A stretch of DNA of 33,822 nucleotides. It comes from Amycolatopsis deserti (GTDB lineage: Bacteria; Actinomycetota; Actinomycetes; Mycobacteriales; Pseudonocardiaceae). The notes under the pieces were generated by a model. That model worked only from the letters and a program-made list of their open reading frames with translations, made no database searches and was not told the origin of the DNA. Of this stretch, positions 1 to 7,062 are shown piece after piece. Location of the stretch: the NCBI RefSeq assembly GCF_014653945.1, contig NZ_BNAU01000016.1, positions 1 through 33,822 of the forward strand. Reading direction: 5' to 3'. Both the position numbers and the translations under genes were made by a program. How positions within the stretch are numbered: the stretch's first letter is position 1; the number at the start of each line of letters is the position of its first letter.

Positions 1-101
1 CGAGGCGAGACGACAACGGTCCCCCGTCATCCCGGAGCCTGCCCGTCCGGCGAGGACATCTTTTGATCTTTAAAGCCGCGCCGCCTTCGGCAGGCGAAGA
101 G

Positions 102-273
102 TCCGCCCTGCGGGCGGAGAGCGCCTTACGGCGCCGAACGGTCACCTTACGACCACCCCCGCCCCCGCTCCTTGATTGTGTTTCGGTCGCCGAGCAGGCG
201 TGTCAAGGCGGGAAAGAGTACCTTGACACGCCTGGTCGGCGACCAAAGATCGGCTGTGGATCGGGGGCGGGGG
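102..273. repeat. Large interrupted palindrome in a gene-free region
   Basis: Positions 1-389 contain no credible gene. A 24-bp arm at 185-208 pairs with 221-244 with one mismatch around a 12-nt loop. A further 12-bp arm, 156-167 (CCCCCGCCCCCG), pairs perfectly with 262-273. Both arm pairs share one dyad centre between 214 and 215, and the two intervening 17-nt blocks are equally long but mostly unpaired. Two small hairpins precede it: TCCGCCC-TGC-GGGCGGA at 102-118 and GCGCC-TTAC-GGCGC at 121-134. It could be a dispersed foldback element, a structured RNA or a very strong terminator; the sequence alone does not decide. Confidence 0.8.
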
Positions 274-389
274 AGGTCTGGTTGGGGTAGTCGGTCTTTT
301 TGCGTTGCCGGCTTGCGGTTGGTCAGGTGGGATGCGGCCCTGTTTGGGGCGGGTCCACTTCCGTTCCCGGCCGCCAGATCGGCTGCCGC

Positions 390-761
390 TCAGCTCGTCC
401 CGTGTCCCAGATCCACCACGCAGAACACGTTCCCCTCCGGATCGGCCAGCACCACGAAGTCCGGATCCTCCGGATACAGATCCCAGTCCACCTGCACCGC
501 CCCCAGCGTCACCAACCGCGCCACCTCGGCGGCCTGCTCCTCCGCCGAGTCGACGAACAGGTCCAGGTGCACCCGCGGATGCCGCTGCACCGGGGTCTCA
601 CTGCGCATCAGCCCCAGCACCGGCCCGTCCTCGCCGCTCAGGGTGCGCCAGTTCGCGTTCTCCCACTCGCCCGTCTCGCGCAGGCCGAGCGCCTTCGTCC
701 AGAACGTTTCGGCCCTCGCGAGGTCGTCCACACCGAGCACCGGGATTCCCAACCGCAGCAT
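390..761 (-). CDS. VOC family (glyoxalase/bleomycin-resistance-like) protein
   Basis: The 123-residue protein has the length and layout of a single vicinal-oxygen-chelate unit. It starts with a strand-helix segment (LGIPVLGVDDLARAETFW), has a central VHLDLFVDS strand, and ends with FVVLADPEGNVFCVVDL, the usual last strand with a conserved Asp-Pro-x-Gly-Asn turn. Members bind a metal or small ligands as dimers and include isomerases, dioxygenases and drug-binding proteins; the substrate here cannot be told. A TAGGCT box (768-773) ends 6 nt before the ATG and there is no Shine-Dalgarno sequence, so the mRNA may be leaderless. It stands alone: the gene upstream on the same strand is separated by a hairpin terminator. 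Confidence 0.85.
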   Translation of the reverse strand: MLRLGIPVLGVDDLARAETFWTKALGLRETGEWENANWRTLSGEDGPVLGLMRSETPVQRHPRVHLDLFVDSAEEQAAEVARLVTLGAVQVDWDLYPEDPDFVVLADPEGNVFCVVDLGHGTS

Positions 762-782
762 GACCCGAGCCTAGACACGCGA

Positions 783-813
783 AAGGCCCCGGGCACGGCG
801 TGCCCAGGGCCTT
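783..813 (-). terminator. Hairpin terminator after the coiled-coil gene
   Basis: AAGGCCC-c-GGGCAC pairs with GTGCCC-a-GGGCCTT around a GGC loop: 13 pairs and one mismatch. It lies 15 nt past the stop of the minus-strand gene at 828. No T-tract follows, as is common for actinobacterial terminators. Confidence 0.75.
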
Positions 814-827
814 CCAAGCGCGAGAAC

Positions 828-1976
828 TCAGGCCTCCGAGTCGTCGCCCTCGGGCTTGGCCTTCACGTCGGCGTTCTTCGGCGCCCGGCCGTTGCGCGCC
901 CGCCGCGGCTGGCGCTGCGCGGGCGGCGGCGGGGCGATCTGCGGCACCGACGGGCCGCCACCCAACATCAGCTCCGCGAACGTCGCCATCGCCTCGTCGA
1001 GCTGGCCGCCGATGCGCCGCTCCGACTCCTCGTTGCTGCGGCGCACCAGAGAACCCACCGACTCGGTGTCGGGGCGGCTGGACAGCGTGCCCTCGACCCG
1101 CGAGAAGCCACTCTTGACCGCGCCGCCGAGGTCGCCGAACTGCGCGGCCACCCCCTCGTCGACCTTGTCGATCCGGCCGGCCAGGTCGTCCAGGCGCCCG
1201 GTGATCTGCTCCAGGCGCGCAGACAGCGCTTCCAGGCGCTCGGTCGGGTCCAGCATCTCGCCGGTCTCGTCGATCGCGCCGCGCAGGGCCTGCGTGGCCG
1301 CCTCGACGCGCTCGCGGTTCTGGTTGTCCGCCTCGTCCACCCGGCCGCGCAGCTCGGTGAGGCCGCCCTCGACCCGCTCGCGCAGCTCGCCGACGCCGTT
1401 GTCCACCCGCTCGCGCAGCTCGCTCAGGCCCGAGTCGACACGGTCGCGCAGGATGGACTCGGCCATCTCGATGCGCTCCTTCACCGGGCCGTGCACGGCC
1501 TGCGGCAGCGCGTCGAGCTTCGCGTCCTGCTTGTCCAGGTGCCCGTTCAGGTCGTCCAGGCGGCGGTGGATGTTCTCCAGCTTGTCCTCGAGCCCGTCCA
1601 TCCGGCCGGCGACGCCCTCGAACCGGGCGGCCACACCGTCCAGACGCCCGTCGAGCTGGGCGAACGGCTTCGCCAGCTTGTCGACGATGCTCTCCACCGC
1701 GCGCGCCAGGTCCGCCAGCGCGTTGTCCTGCGCCTCCAGGCGGGACATGGCCTCGTCCAGACGCTCGGCCAGCACGCCGACCTCAGTGCGGTCGGGCAGC
1801 TCCGACAGCCGCTTGCGCACGGCGCCCAGCGAGTCGACCGGAGCGAGCCGCGCGTAGATGTCATCGAGCGCGTCGAAGATCTGCTGCTGCTCGCTCTCGC
1901 GGACTTCGGCCGCGCGCACCAGCATGTTGCGCATCCGGTCGAAGGACGGAGCTCCAATGTGGTTATCAGTGGTCAC
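828..1976 (-). CDS. Coiled-coil protein with hendecad repeats
   Basis: The protein has about 382 residues and is hydrophilic, without a signal peptide or membrane segment. Residues 65-160 read as heptad-like coiled coil (for example RLDGVAARFEGVAGRMDGLE). Residues 176-241 are six consecutive 11-residue repeats of the type LRERVDNGVGE, as in apolipoprotein A/E-like or LEA-like amphipathic helices. Residues 244-335 continue the coil, and the tail from about 345 is a Pro-rich then basic/acidic low-complexity stretch. The GTG start at 1976 was chosen because GAAGGA lies 7 nt upstream and the open frame further upstream has no coding character. The function is unknown; a cytoskeletal, scaffold or membrane-surface-binding role is possible. 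The gene is divergent from adenosine deaminase. Confidence 0.75.
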   Translation of the reverse strand: MTTDNHIGAPSFDRMRNMLVRAAEVRESEQQQIFDALDDIYARLAPVDSLGAVRKRLSELPDRTEVGVLAERLDEAMSRLEAQDNALADLARAVESIVDKLAKPFAQLDGRLDGVAARFEGVAGRMDGLEDKLENIHRRLDDLNGHLDKQDAKLDALPQAVHGPVKERIEMAESILRDRVDSGLSELRERVDNGVGELRERVEGGLTELRGRVDEADNQNRERVEAATQALRGAIDETGEMLDPTERLEALSARLEQITGRLDDLAGRIDKVDEGVAAQFGDLGGAVKSGFSRVEGTLSSRPDTESVGSLVRRSNEESERRIGGQLDEAMATFAELMLGGGPSVPQIAPPPPAQRQPRRARNGRAPKNADVKAKPEGDDSEA

Positions 1977-2169
1977 TTCGGTGTCCTTCGTCGGCGGGGA
2001 AAGAGGGACGTGGCCGAAGCTTAACCATTGCGGAATTGCTCTGGGTATCGCCCCCGTAAAGGCGGGAACGCCGTGGTGGACCCGACTGGCCGAATGCACG
2101 CGGTCTGAAGCTCGACTGGAGCCTGAGAGTTGCCGTCGCGCGCGTCCATGTAGGTGACTGTCGCGGGGG

Positions 2170-2175
2170 TACCGT
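2170..2175 (+). promoter_or_regulatory. Candidate -10 box for leaderless add mRNA
   Basis: TACCGT sits 6 nt before the ATG of the adenosine deaminase gene, the spacing expected if transcription starts at the start codon. No clear -35 was identified. Confidence 0.45.
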
Positions 2176-2181
2176 CGGAGC

Positions 2182-3282
2182 ATGTCCGACACATCCACCA
2201 CAGCGCCCCTGACCATGGAAAACATCCGCCGGGCGCCCAAGGTCCTGCTCCACGATCACCTCGACGGAGGACTCCGTCCGGTGACGGTGATCGAACTGGC
2301 CGACGCCCTCGGGTACCGCGATCTCCCCACCACCGACGTGGCCGAGCTGAGCCGATGGTTCCGCGACGCCGCCGACTCCGGCTCGCTGGAGTCCTACCTG
2401 GAGACCTTCGCCCACACCTGCGGCGTGATGCAGACCGAAGAAGCGCTGGTCAGGGTGGCCGCGGAGTGCGTGGAAGACCTCGCCGCGGACGGCGTGGTCT
2501 ACGCCGAGGTGCGGTACGCGCCGGAGCTGTTCGTCGAGCGCGGGCTGACGCTGGACGCGGTCGTGGAGGCCGTCCAGGCAGGGTTTGCGGAGGGTGAGCG
2601 TCGAGCCGCTCAGCAGGGAAAAGTCATCCGAATGGGTACTTTGCTGTGTGCGATGCGTCAGCATGCCCGGGCGGCGGAGATCGCCGAGATCGCGGTGCGT
2701 TACCGGGACTCCGGGGTGGCCGGGTTCGACATCGCGGGCCCCGAAGCCGGATTCCCGCCCACCCGCAACCTGGACGCATTCGAATATCTGCGAACCAATA
2801 ACGCGCATTTCACCATTCACGCCGGTGAGGCGTTCGGACTCGCTTCCATTTGGGAGGCGATTCAGCATTGTGGCGCGGAACGGCTCGGGCACGGCGTGCG
2901 GATCGTGGACGACATCAAACGCGATCCGGACGGCACGGTCCACCTCGGCCGTCTCGCGAGCTACGTCCGCGACCGCCGCATCCCGCTGGAGATCTGCCCG
3001 TCCTCCAACGTGCAGACGGGCGCCGCCGCGTCGATCGCCGACCATCCGATCGGGTTACTCGCGGACCTGCGCTTCCGGGTGACGGTCAACACCGACAACC
3101 GGCTCATGAGCGGCTGCTCGATGTCGAGCGAGTTCGCCGCACTGGCCGAGGCGTTCGGCTACGGCTGGCCCGACTTCCAGTGGTTCACGATCAACGCGAT
3201 GAAGTCGGCGTTCCTCGATTTCGATCAACGGCTCGACCTGATCAACAACGTGATCAAACCGGGCTACGCCGAGTTGGTGTGA
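2182..3282 (+). CDS. add: Adenosine deaminase
   Basis: The 366-residue protein matches the adenosine deaminase TIM-barrel family and hydrolyses adenosine or deoxyadenosine to the inosine forms and ammonia in purine salvage. The metal-binding HDHLDGGLRP motif is at residues 24-33. Further on are the HAGEAFG motif (substrate/metal), RLGHGVRI with a metal-ligand His, and EICPSSNVQTGA followed by VNTDNRLMSG, with the Asp pair of the active site. The length is normal for actinobacterial members. The gene is monocistronic: the next gene has its own AT-rich promoter region and the upstream neighbour is divergent. Confidence 0.95.
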   Translation: MSDTSTTAPLTMENIRRAPKVLLHDHLDGGLRPVTVIELADALGYRDLPTTDVAELSRWFRDAADSGSLESYLETFAHTCGVMQTEEALVRVAAECVEDLAADGVVYAEVRYAPELFVERGLTLDAVVEAVQAGFAEGERRAAQQGKVIRMGTLLCAMRQHARAAEIAEIAVRYRDSGVAGFDIAGPEAGFPPTRNLDAFEYLRTNNAHFTIHAGEAFGLASIWEAIQHCGAERLGHGVRIVDDIKRDPDGTVHLGRLASYVRDRRIPLEICPSSNVQTGAAASIADHPIGLLADLRFRVTVNTDNRLMSGCSMSSEFAALAEAFGYGWPDFQWFTINAMKSAFLDFDQRLDLINNVIKPGYAELV

Positions 3283-3318
3283 AACCCCCTTGTGATCGTT
3301 AGCGTCGCCAAGTAAAGT

Positions 3319-3350
3319 CCAAGATGTAGGAAGTATTTCTCATATCTTGG
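3319..3350. promoter_or_regulatory. Inverted repeat and promoter region before the MFS gene
   Basis: CCAAGAT (3319-3325) and ATCTTGG (3344-3350) form a perfect 7-bp inverted repeat in an unusually AT-rich stretch. TATCTT (3343-3348) inside the right arm is a plausible -10, 12 nt before the ATG. This arrangement suits repressor binding across the promoter. The cognate regulator is unknown. Confidence 0.5.
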
Positions 3351-3360
3351 GACGGTCACG

Positions 3361-4554
3361 ATGAGCCGAGCAGCTGTGCTGGACACGAGGAGTAGGCGCC
3401 GGTGGGGCATCCTCGCGCTCGGCCTCGCGGCCCAGACCGCGAGCTGCTCGTTCCTCTTCGGCATCCCGTTCCTGGTGCCGGAGATGCGCGCGGCCGGGCT
3501 GACGCTCGCGGAGGCCGGCACGGTCGTCGCCGCGCCCAGCATCGGGCTGCTGTTCACGCTGATCGCGTGGGGCGCGGCGGCCGACCGCTACGGCGAGCGC
3601 CTGGTGATGGCGCTGGGCCTGGGCGCGTCGTCGGCGCTGCTGCTGGTCACCGCGCTGGTCGCGCCGTCGACCGGGGTGCTGTTCGCGTTGTTCCTGCTCG
3701 CCGGGGCGCTGACCGCGTCGGTGAACGCGGCCAGCGGCCGGGCGGTCATGGGCTGGTTCGGGCCGGACGAGCGCGGCACTGCGATGGGCGTCCGGCAGAC
3801 CGCGCAGCCGCTCGGCGTCGGCGTCGCCGCGCTGGCGTTGCCGCCGCTGGCGCAGCACTGGGGGATCCAGGCCGCGATGCTGTTCCCGGCGGTGTTCGGG
3901 CTGGTGGTCGCCGCGCTGGTGGCGTGGCTGGTGATCGACCCGCCGCGGCCGGAGAAGAAGCCGGGCGCGCCGAAGCCGGCGTCGCCGTACCGGACGCCGA
4001 CGCTGTGGCGCCTGCACGGGGCGAGCGCGTTGCTGGTGGTCCCGCAGTTCGCGGTGTCGGCGTTCGCGCCGGTGTACCTGGTGTCGGCGCACGGCTGGAG
4101 CGCGCTGGCGGCGGGCTGGTTCCTGGCGGCCGTGCAGGTGCTGGGCGCGGCCGGCCGCCTGGCCGCGGGCTTCTGGTCGGACCGGGTGGGCAGCCGGTTG
4201 CGCCCGATGCGGCAGCTGGCGGTGGCCAGCGCGGCGGTCATGCTGCTGGTCGCGGTCGGCGACGTGAGCTGGATGTGGGTGGTGTTGCTCGCGCTGGTCC
4301 TGGCCGCGGTGATCACGGTGGCGGACAACGGGCTCGGGTTCACCGCGTCGGCGGAGCTGGCCGGGATCGACTGGGCCGGACGCGCGATGGGGGCGCAGAA
4401 CACCGCGCAGAACGTCGCGGCGTCCCTCACGCCGCCACTGCTGGGCCTGGTGATCGGCGATTCCCGCTACGCGCTGGCGTTCTGCGTGGCGGCGGTGTTC
4501 CCCGTGCTGGCGGTCGGCCTCACACCCGTCCGAGCCGAGACTCGGTCGTCGTGA
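3361..4554 (+). CDS. MFS transporter
   Basis: This 397-residue protein has about 12 hydrophobic segments and a central basic loop (about residues 198-214, rich in Pro and Lys) dividing two six-helix halves. The loop after TM2 carries WGAAADRYGERLVM, a form of the MFS A-motif, and the second half repeats it as GFWSDRVGSRLRPM. It is an inner-membrane secondary transporter; the substrate cannot be named. The last 35 nt overlap, tail to tail, the MerR gene on the other strand. An inverted repeat lies over its probable promoter. Confidence 0.85.
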   Translation: MSRAAVLDTRSRRRWGILALGLAAQTASCSFLFGIPFLVPEMRAAGLTLAEAGTVVAAPSIGLLFTLIAWGAAADRYGERLVMALGLGASSALLLVTALVAPSTGVLFALFLLAGALTASVNAASGRAVMGWFGPDERGTAMGVRQTAQPLGVGVAALALPPLAQHWGIQAAMLFPAVFGLVVAALVAWLVIDPPRPEKKPGAPKPASPYRTPTLWRLHGASALLVVPQFAVSAFAPVYLVSAHGWSALAAGWFLAAVQVLGAAGRLAAGFWSDRVGSRLRPMRQLAVASAAVMLLVAVGDVSWMWVVLLALVLAAVITVADNGLGFTASAELAGIDWAGRAMGAQNTAQNVAASLTPPLLGLVIGDSRYALAFCVAAVFPVLAVGLTPVRAETRSS

Positions 4555-4882
4555 TGGCCTGACGGAGTGCGGCCCGCGCGGCGGTCAGCTCCGCCGCGCG
4601 GGCGTCCAGCTCGGTGAGCCGGGCGCGCAGGGTGTCCAGGACGCCGGGACAGGCGTCGAGCGTGCCGTCCGGGTGCGCGCAGTCGATGATCCGCCGGATC
4701 TCCCGCGTCGGCAGGCCGGCGGCGAGCAGTTCGCGGATCCGCTGGACCCGCTCGACGGCGTCGGGGTCGTACTCGCGATAGCCGTTGTGCCGCCGCTGCG
4801 CCGACAGCAGCCCGACGCGCTCGTAGTACCGCAGCAGCCTCTCGCTCGTGCCGGTGCGCGCGGCCAGTTCACCGATCAGCAC
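4520..4882 (-). CDS. MerR family transcriptional regulator
   Basis: The 120-residue protein has an N-terminal MerR winged helix-turn-helix (LIGELAARTGTSERLLRYYERVGLL at residues 2-26) and a second DNA-binding helix ending near LPTREIRRII. A C-terminal dimerisation coil follows (LDTLRARLTELDARAAELTAARAAL). There is one Cys pair (CAHPDGTLDAC), but no clear metal site. The GTG start has GGGAAGG 7 nt upstream. It is divergent from the amidohydrolase gene, and the 67-bp gap contains a dyad with a TTGACC element, so that gene is the probable target. Confidence 0.88.
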   Translation of the reverse strand: MLIGELAARTGTSERLLRYYERVGLLSAQRRHNGYREYDPDAVERVQRIRELLAAGLPTREIRRIIDCAHPDGTLDACPGVLDTLRARLTELDARAAELTAARAALRQAITTTESRLGRV

Positions 4883-4885
4883 GAC

Positions 4886-4913
4886 TTGACCTTCCCACCA
4901 TGTCAGGGCTCAA
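4886..4913. promoter_or_regulatory. Candidate MerR operator in the divergent promoter
   Basis: TTGACC (4886-4891) and GCTCAA (4908-4913) form an imperfect dyad in the 67-bp gap between merR and the amidohydrolase gene. A position 19-20 nt after TTGACC would be the -10, as in MerR-type promoters, but no good TANNNT is present (AACACT is the nearest). Confidence 0.4.
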
Positions 4914-4949
4914 CACTGGCCGGGAACGCGAGATTCCCGGAGGAAACCC

Positions 4950-5705
4950 ATGATCATCGACGCCCACAGCCACGTCCACGACCCCGTCGGCGCGCACCTC
5001 GCCCTCCTCGACGAGGCCGGTGTCGACAAAGCGATCTTGTTCGCCACCCGTCCGCACCCCGAACGCGCGACGACGCTGGACGAGCTGAAGGGGGAGATGG
5101 CCGTGCTGTCGCGGAGCCTGGCCGGCGGTGGCGAGGGCCGTGCCGCCGCCCTGCGGGAGCTGGACTCCGCGGTGGCTGCGCACCCGGACCGGTTCCTCGG
5201 CTTCGGTTCGGTGGACCTGTCCGGGCCGGACGTGGCGGCCGCGGTCGAGGAAATCGGCCGCGAGTGGCACGGCATCGGCGAGCTGACCCCGCCGCCCGGC
5301 CGCGCCGACCTGCTCGAACCGGTGCTCCGCGCCGCCGGCGGGCTGCCGGTGGTGGTCCACGGCGCGGCCCCGACCACCGCCGCCGACCTGGCCACCATCG
5401 GCGCGCTGGCGCGGAAGTACCCGCGGACGCCGCTGGTGATCAGCCAGCTCGGCGGCGCGCACTGGATCGACGCGATCGAGCTGGTGCGGCAGACGCCGAA
5501 CCTGTGGCTGGAGCTGTCCACGGCGAGCCTGGTGTTCTCGGTGCGGCTGGCGATCGCCGAGGTGCCGGACCGGACGCTGTTCGGCTCGGACGCGCCCTAC
5601 GGCGACCCGGTGCTCGCTCGCGCGCTCGTCGAGCGGGTCACGCCGTCGGAAACAGTGCGCGCCGCGGTCCTCGGTGGGAACGCGGCGCGCCTGCTCGGTC
5701 TGTGA
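4950..5705 (+). CDS. Amidohydrolase family protein (metal-dependent TIM barrel)
   Basis: The 251-residue protein begins MIIDAHSHVHD, the HxH metal motif on strand 1 of the amidohydrolase-2 type. It continues with a conserved VVHGAAP strand (His about residue 134), a QLGGAHW segment carrying another likely ligand His, and FGSDAPYGDP near residue 211, the usual terminal Asp and PxGDP loop. Relatives hydrolyse or decarboxylate small cyclic or aromatic compounds; the substrate is unknown. It is somewhat shorter than typical members (about 270-300). A GGAGGAAA sequence lies just upstream of the ATG. It ends 4 nt before the convergent gene at 5710. Confidence 0.85.
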   Translation: MIIDAHSHVHDPVGAHLALLDEAGVDKAILFATRPHPERATTLDELKGEMAVLSRSLAGGGEGRAAALRELDSAVAAHPDRFLGFGSVDLSGPDVAAAVEEIGREWHGIGELTPPPGRADLLEPVLRAAGGLPVVVHGAAPTTAADLATIGALARKYPRTPLVISQLGGAHWIDAIELVRQTPNLWLELSTASLVFSVRLAIAEVPDRTLFGSDAPYGDPVLARALVERVTPSETVRAAVLGGNAARLLGL

Positions 5706-5709
5706 CGGG

Positions 5710-6966
5710 TCAGTGCACCCGCAGCCGGTTCTCGAACGCCTCCACCAGCTTGCGCCACTCGCTCTGCTCGGTGTCGAACGGGGCGCTCGGCGCGAGGCGG
5801 CCGGGGTCCGGCTTCAGCACGAACGACACCAGCCAGCCCAGGCTCTCCGAAGTGGACAGTGCGGTGGCCGCGCTGTCGTCCCCGGCCCAGTCCGCGGCGT
5901 CGGTGATCAGCTCGACGGCCAGGTCCAGCTGGGTCGGGTCGATCGCGTCCGGGCCCTCGGCCAGGTCCTCGTCCAGGCCGGCCAGCACGTAGGTGTTCTC
6001 GGGGTCGACCTCGACCTCCAGCTCACCGGCGGTGGCCTTGGCGAGTACCTCGTCCCAAGTGGACACCTCGGCCAGGTCGGAGTCGGCGAAGGCGTTGGCG
6101 TCCGCCAGTGCCCGCGCCAGCGCCTTCTCCGACTTGAACACGTCGATCTTGCCGTCGCTGCCCAGGAAGATCGGCTCGTCGTCCAGGTAGCAGCGCAGCG
6201 AGTAGTACTCGTCGCCGGTGGTGATGATCTTGATCGGGTCGATGCCGACCTCGCCCCAGAAGCCGACCGGGACGTCCTCCTCCTCGTCGTCGGAGTCGGT
6301 GCTGTCCACGGTGTCGAGGTCCTCGTCCTCCTGCTCGGACTCGACCTCGGCCTCGGCGGACTCCTCCAGGAAGGTGGCCAGCTCCTCGGCGGTCTGCTCG
6401 AGCACGCCGGCGTCCACATCGGGCACCTTGACCAGGCCGTCGATCGCGTCCAGCACGGTGTCCCACTTCTCGGACACGGCCTCGGACAGGTCGTTCCACA
6501 GCCGCTCGCCCTCGCGGCCGGTGAACGGCAGACGGCCCTGCTCCAGCAGCGAGAAGCCCTCGGTGGCGTCCAGCACCTCGTGGACCTCGTCCAGCTCGCA
6601 CACGTCGGCGAGCGAGCGCACGATGCCGACGATCTCGGCCAGCTCGCTGATCGTCCACGAGTCCGGGTCCTCGGCGACCAGCTCGGGCACGCCGACCAGG
6701 TCGTAGGAGTGGTCGTCGTCGGGGATCAGCTCCGGCACGTTCAGCGCGGGGACCGCGTTCCACGCCGGGTGGTCGATCAGGTCGTGCTGCTCGGCGGTCC
6801 GGACGAACGCGGCCAGGTGCGCGGCGTCGGGGAAGGCGTACAGGTCGTCCTCGTCGCCGAGGAAGGCCTCCCACTCCTCACCGTCCTCCCGCCAGCGCGG
6901 GGCCCACAGGGTCACCAGGTCCCCCTGCGGCAGCCCGAGTTCGATCGGGACGATGTCCTGTGCCAT
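5710..6966 (-). CDS. Conserved acidic actinobacterial protein, function unknown
   Basis: The product has 418 residues and is strongly acidic. It contains a low-complexity run of Glu/Asp/Ser at about residues 195-228 that separates two folded halves. There is no signal peptide, membrane segment or recognised catalytic motif. Database entries for similar actinobacterial proteins are sometimes labelled primosomal protein; I see nothing that supports that name. GGAGGG 5 nt before the ATG supports the start. It is divergent from the DUF3516 helicase across about 100 bp, so shared regulation or function in nucleic-acid metabolism is possible. Confidence 0.75.
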   Translation of the reverse strand: MAQDIVPIELGLPQGDLVTLWAPRWREDGEEWEAFLGDEDDLYAFPDAAHLAAFVRTAEQHDLIDHPAWNAVPALNVPELIPDDDHSYDLVGVPELVAEDPDSWTISELAEIVGIVRSLADVCELDEVHEVLDATEGFSLLEQGRLPFTGREGERLWNDLSEAVSEKWDTVLDAIDGLVKVPDVDAGVLEQTAEELATFLEESAEAEVESEQEDEDLDTVDSTDSDDEEEDVPVGFWGEVGIDPIKIITTGDEYYSLRCYLDDEPIFLGSDGKIDVFKSEKALARALADANAFADSDLAEVSTWDEVLAKATAGELEVEVDPENTYVLAGLDEDLAEGPDAIDPTQLDLAVELITDAADWAGDDSAATALSTSESLGWLVSFVLKPDPGRLAPSAPFDTEQSEWRKLVEAFENRLRVH

Positions 6967-7062
6967 GCCAGCCCTCCGGATTACACCTGTGTGTGGGAAG
7001 CCTACGGCTTGACGGGACCGGCCGCGATGGGCCCCATCTGCTCTCCGGCCGCGGGTGGCACG

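Noticed and set aside
300..2024. 574-codon plus-strand frame
   Set aside because: It is antisense to the VOC and coiled-coil genes and has shadow composition.
5674..7062. N-terminal extension of the helicase frame to 1301 residues
   Set aside because: It runs opposite the well-supported acidic gene at 5710-6966, is repetitive Val/Leu/Gly-rich in character, and the helicase N-terminus with motif I begins normally near 7063.
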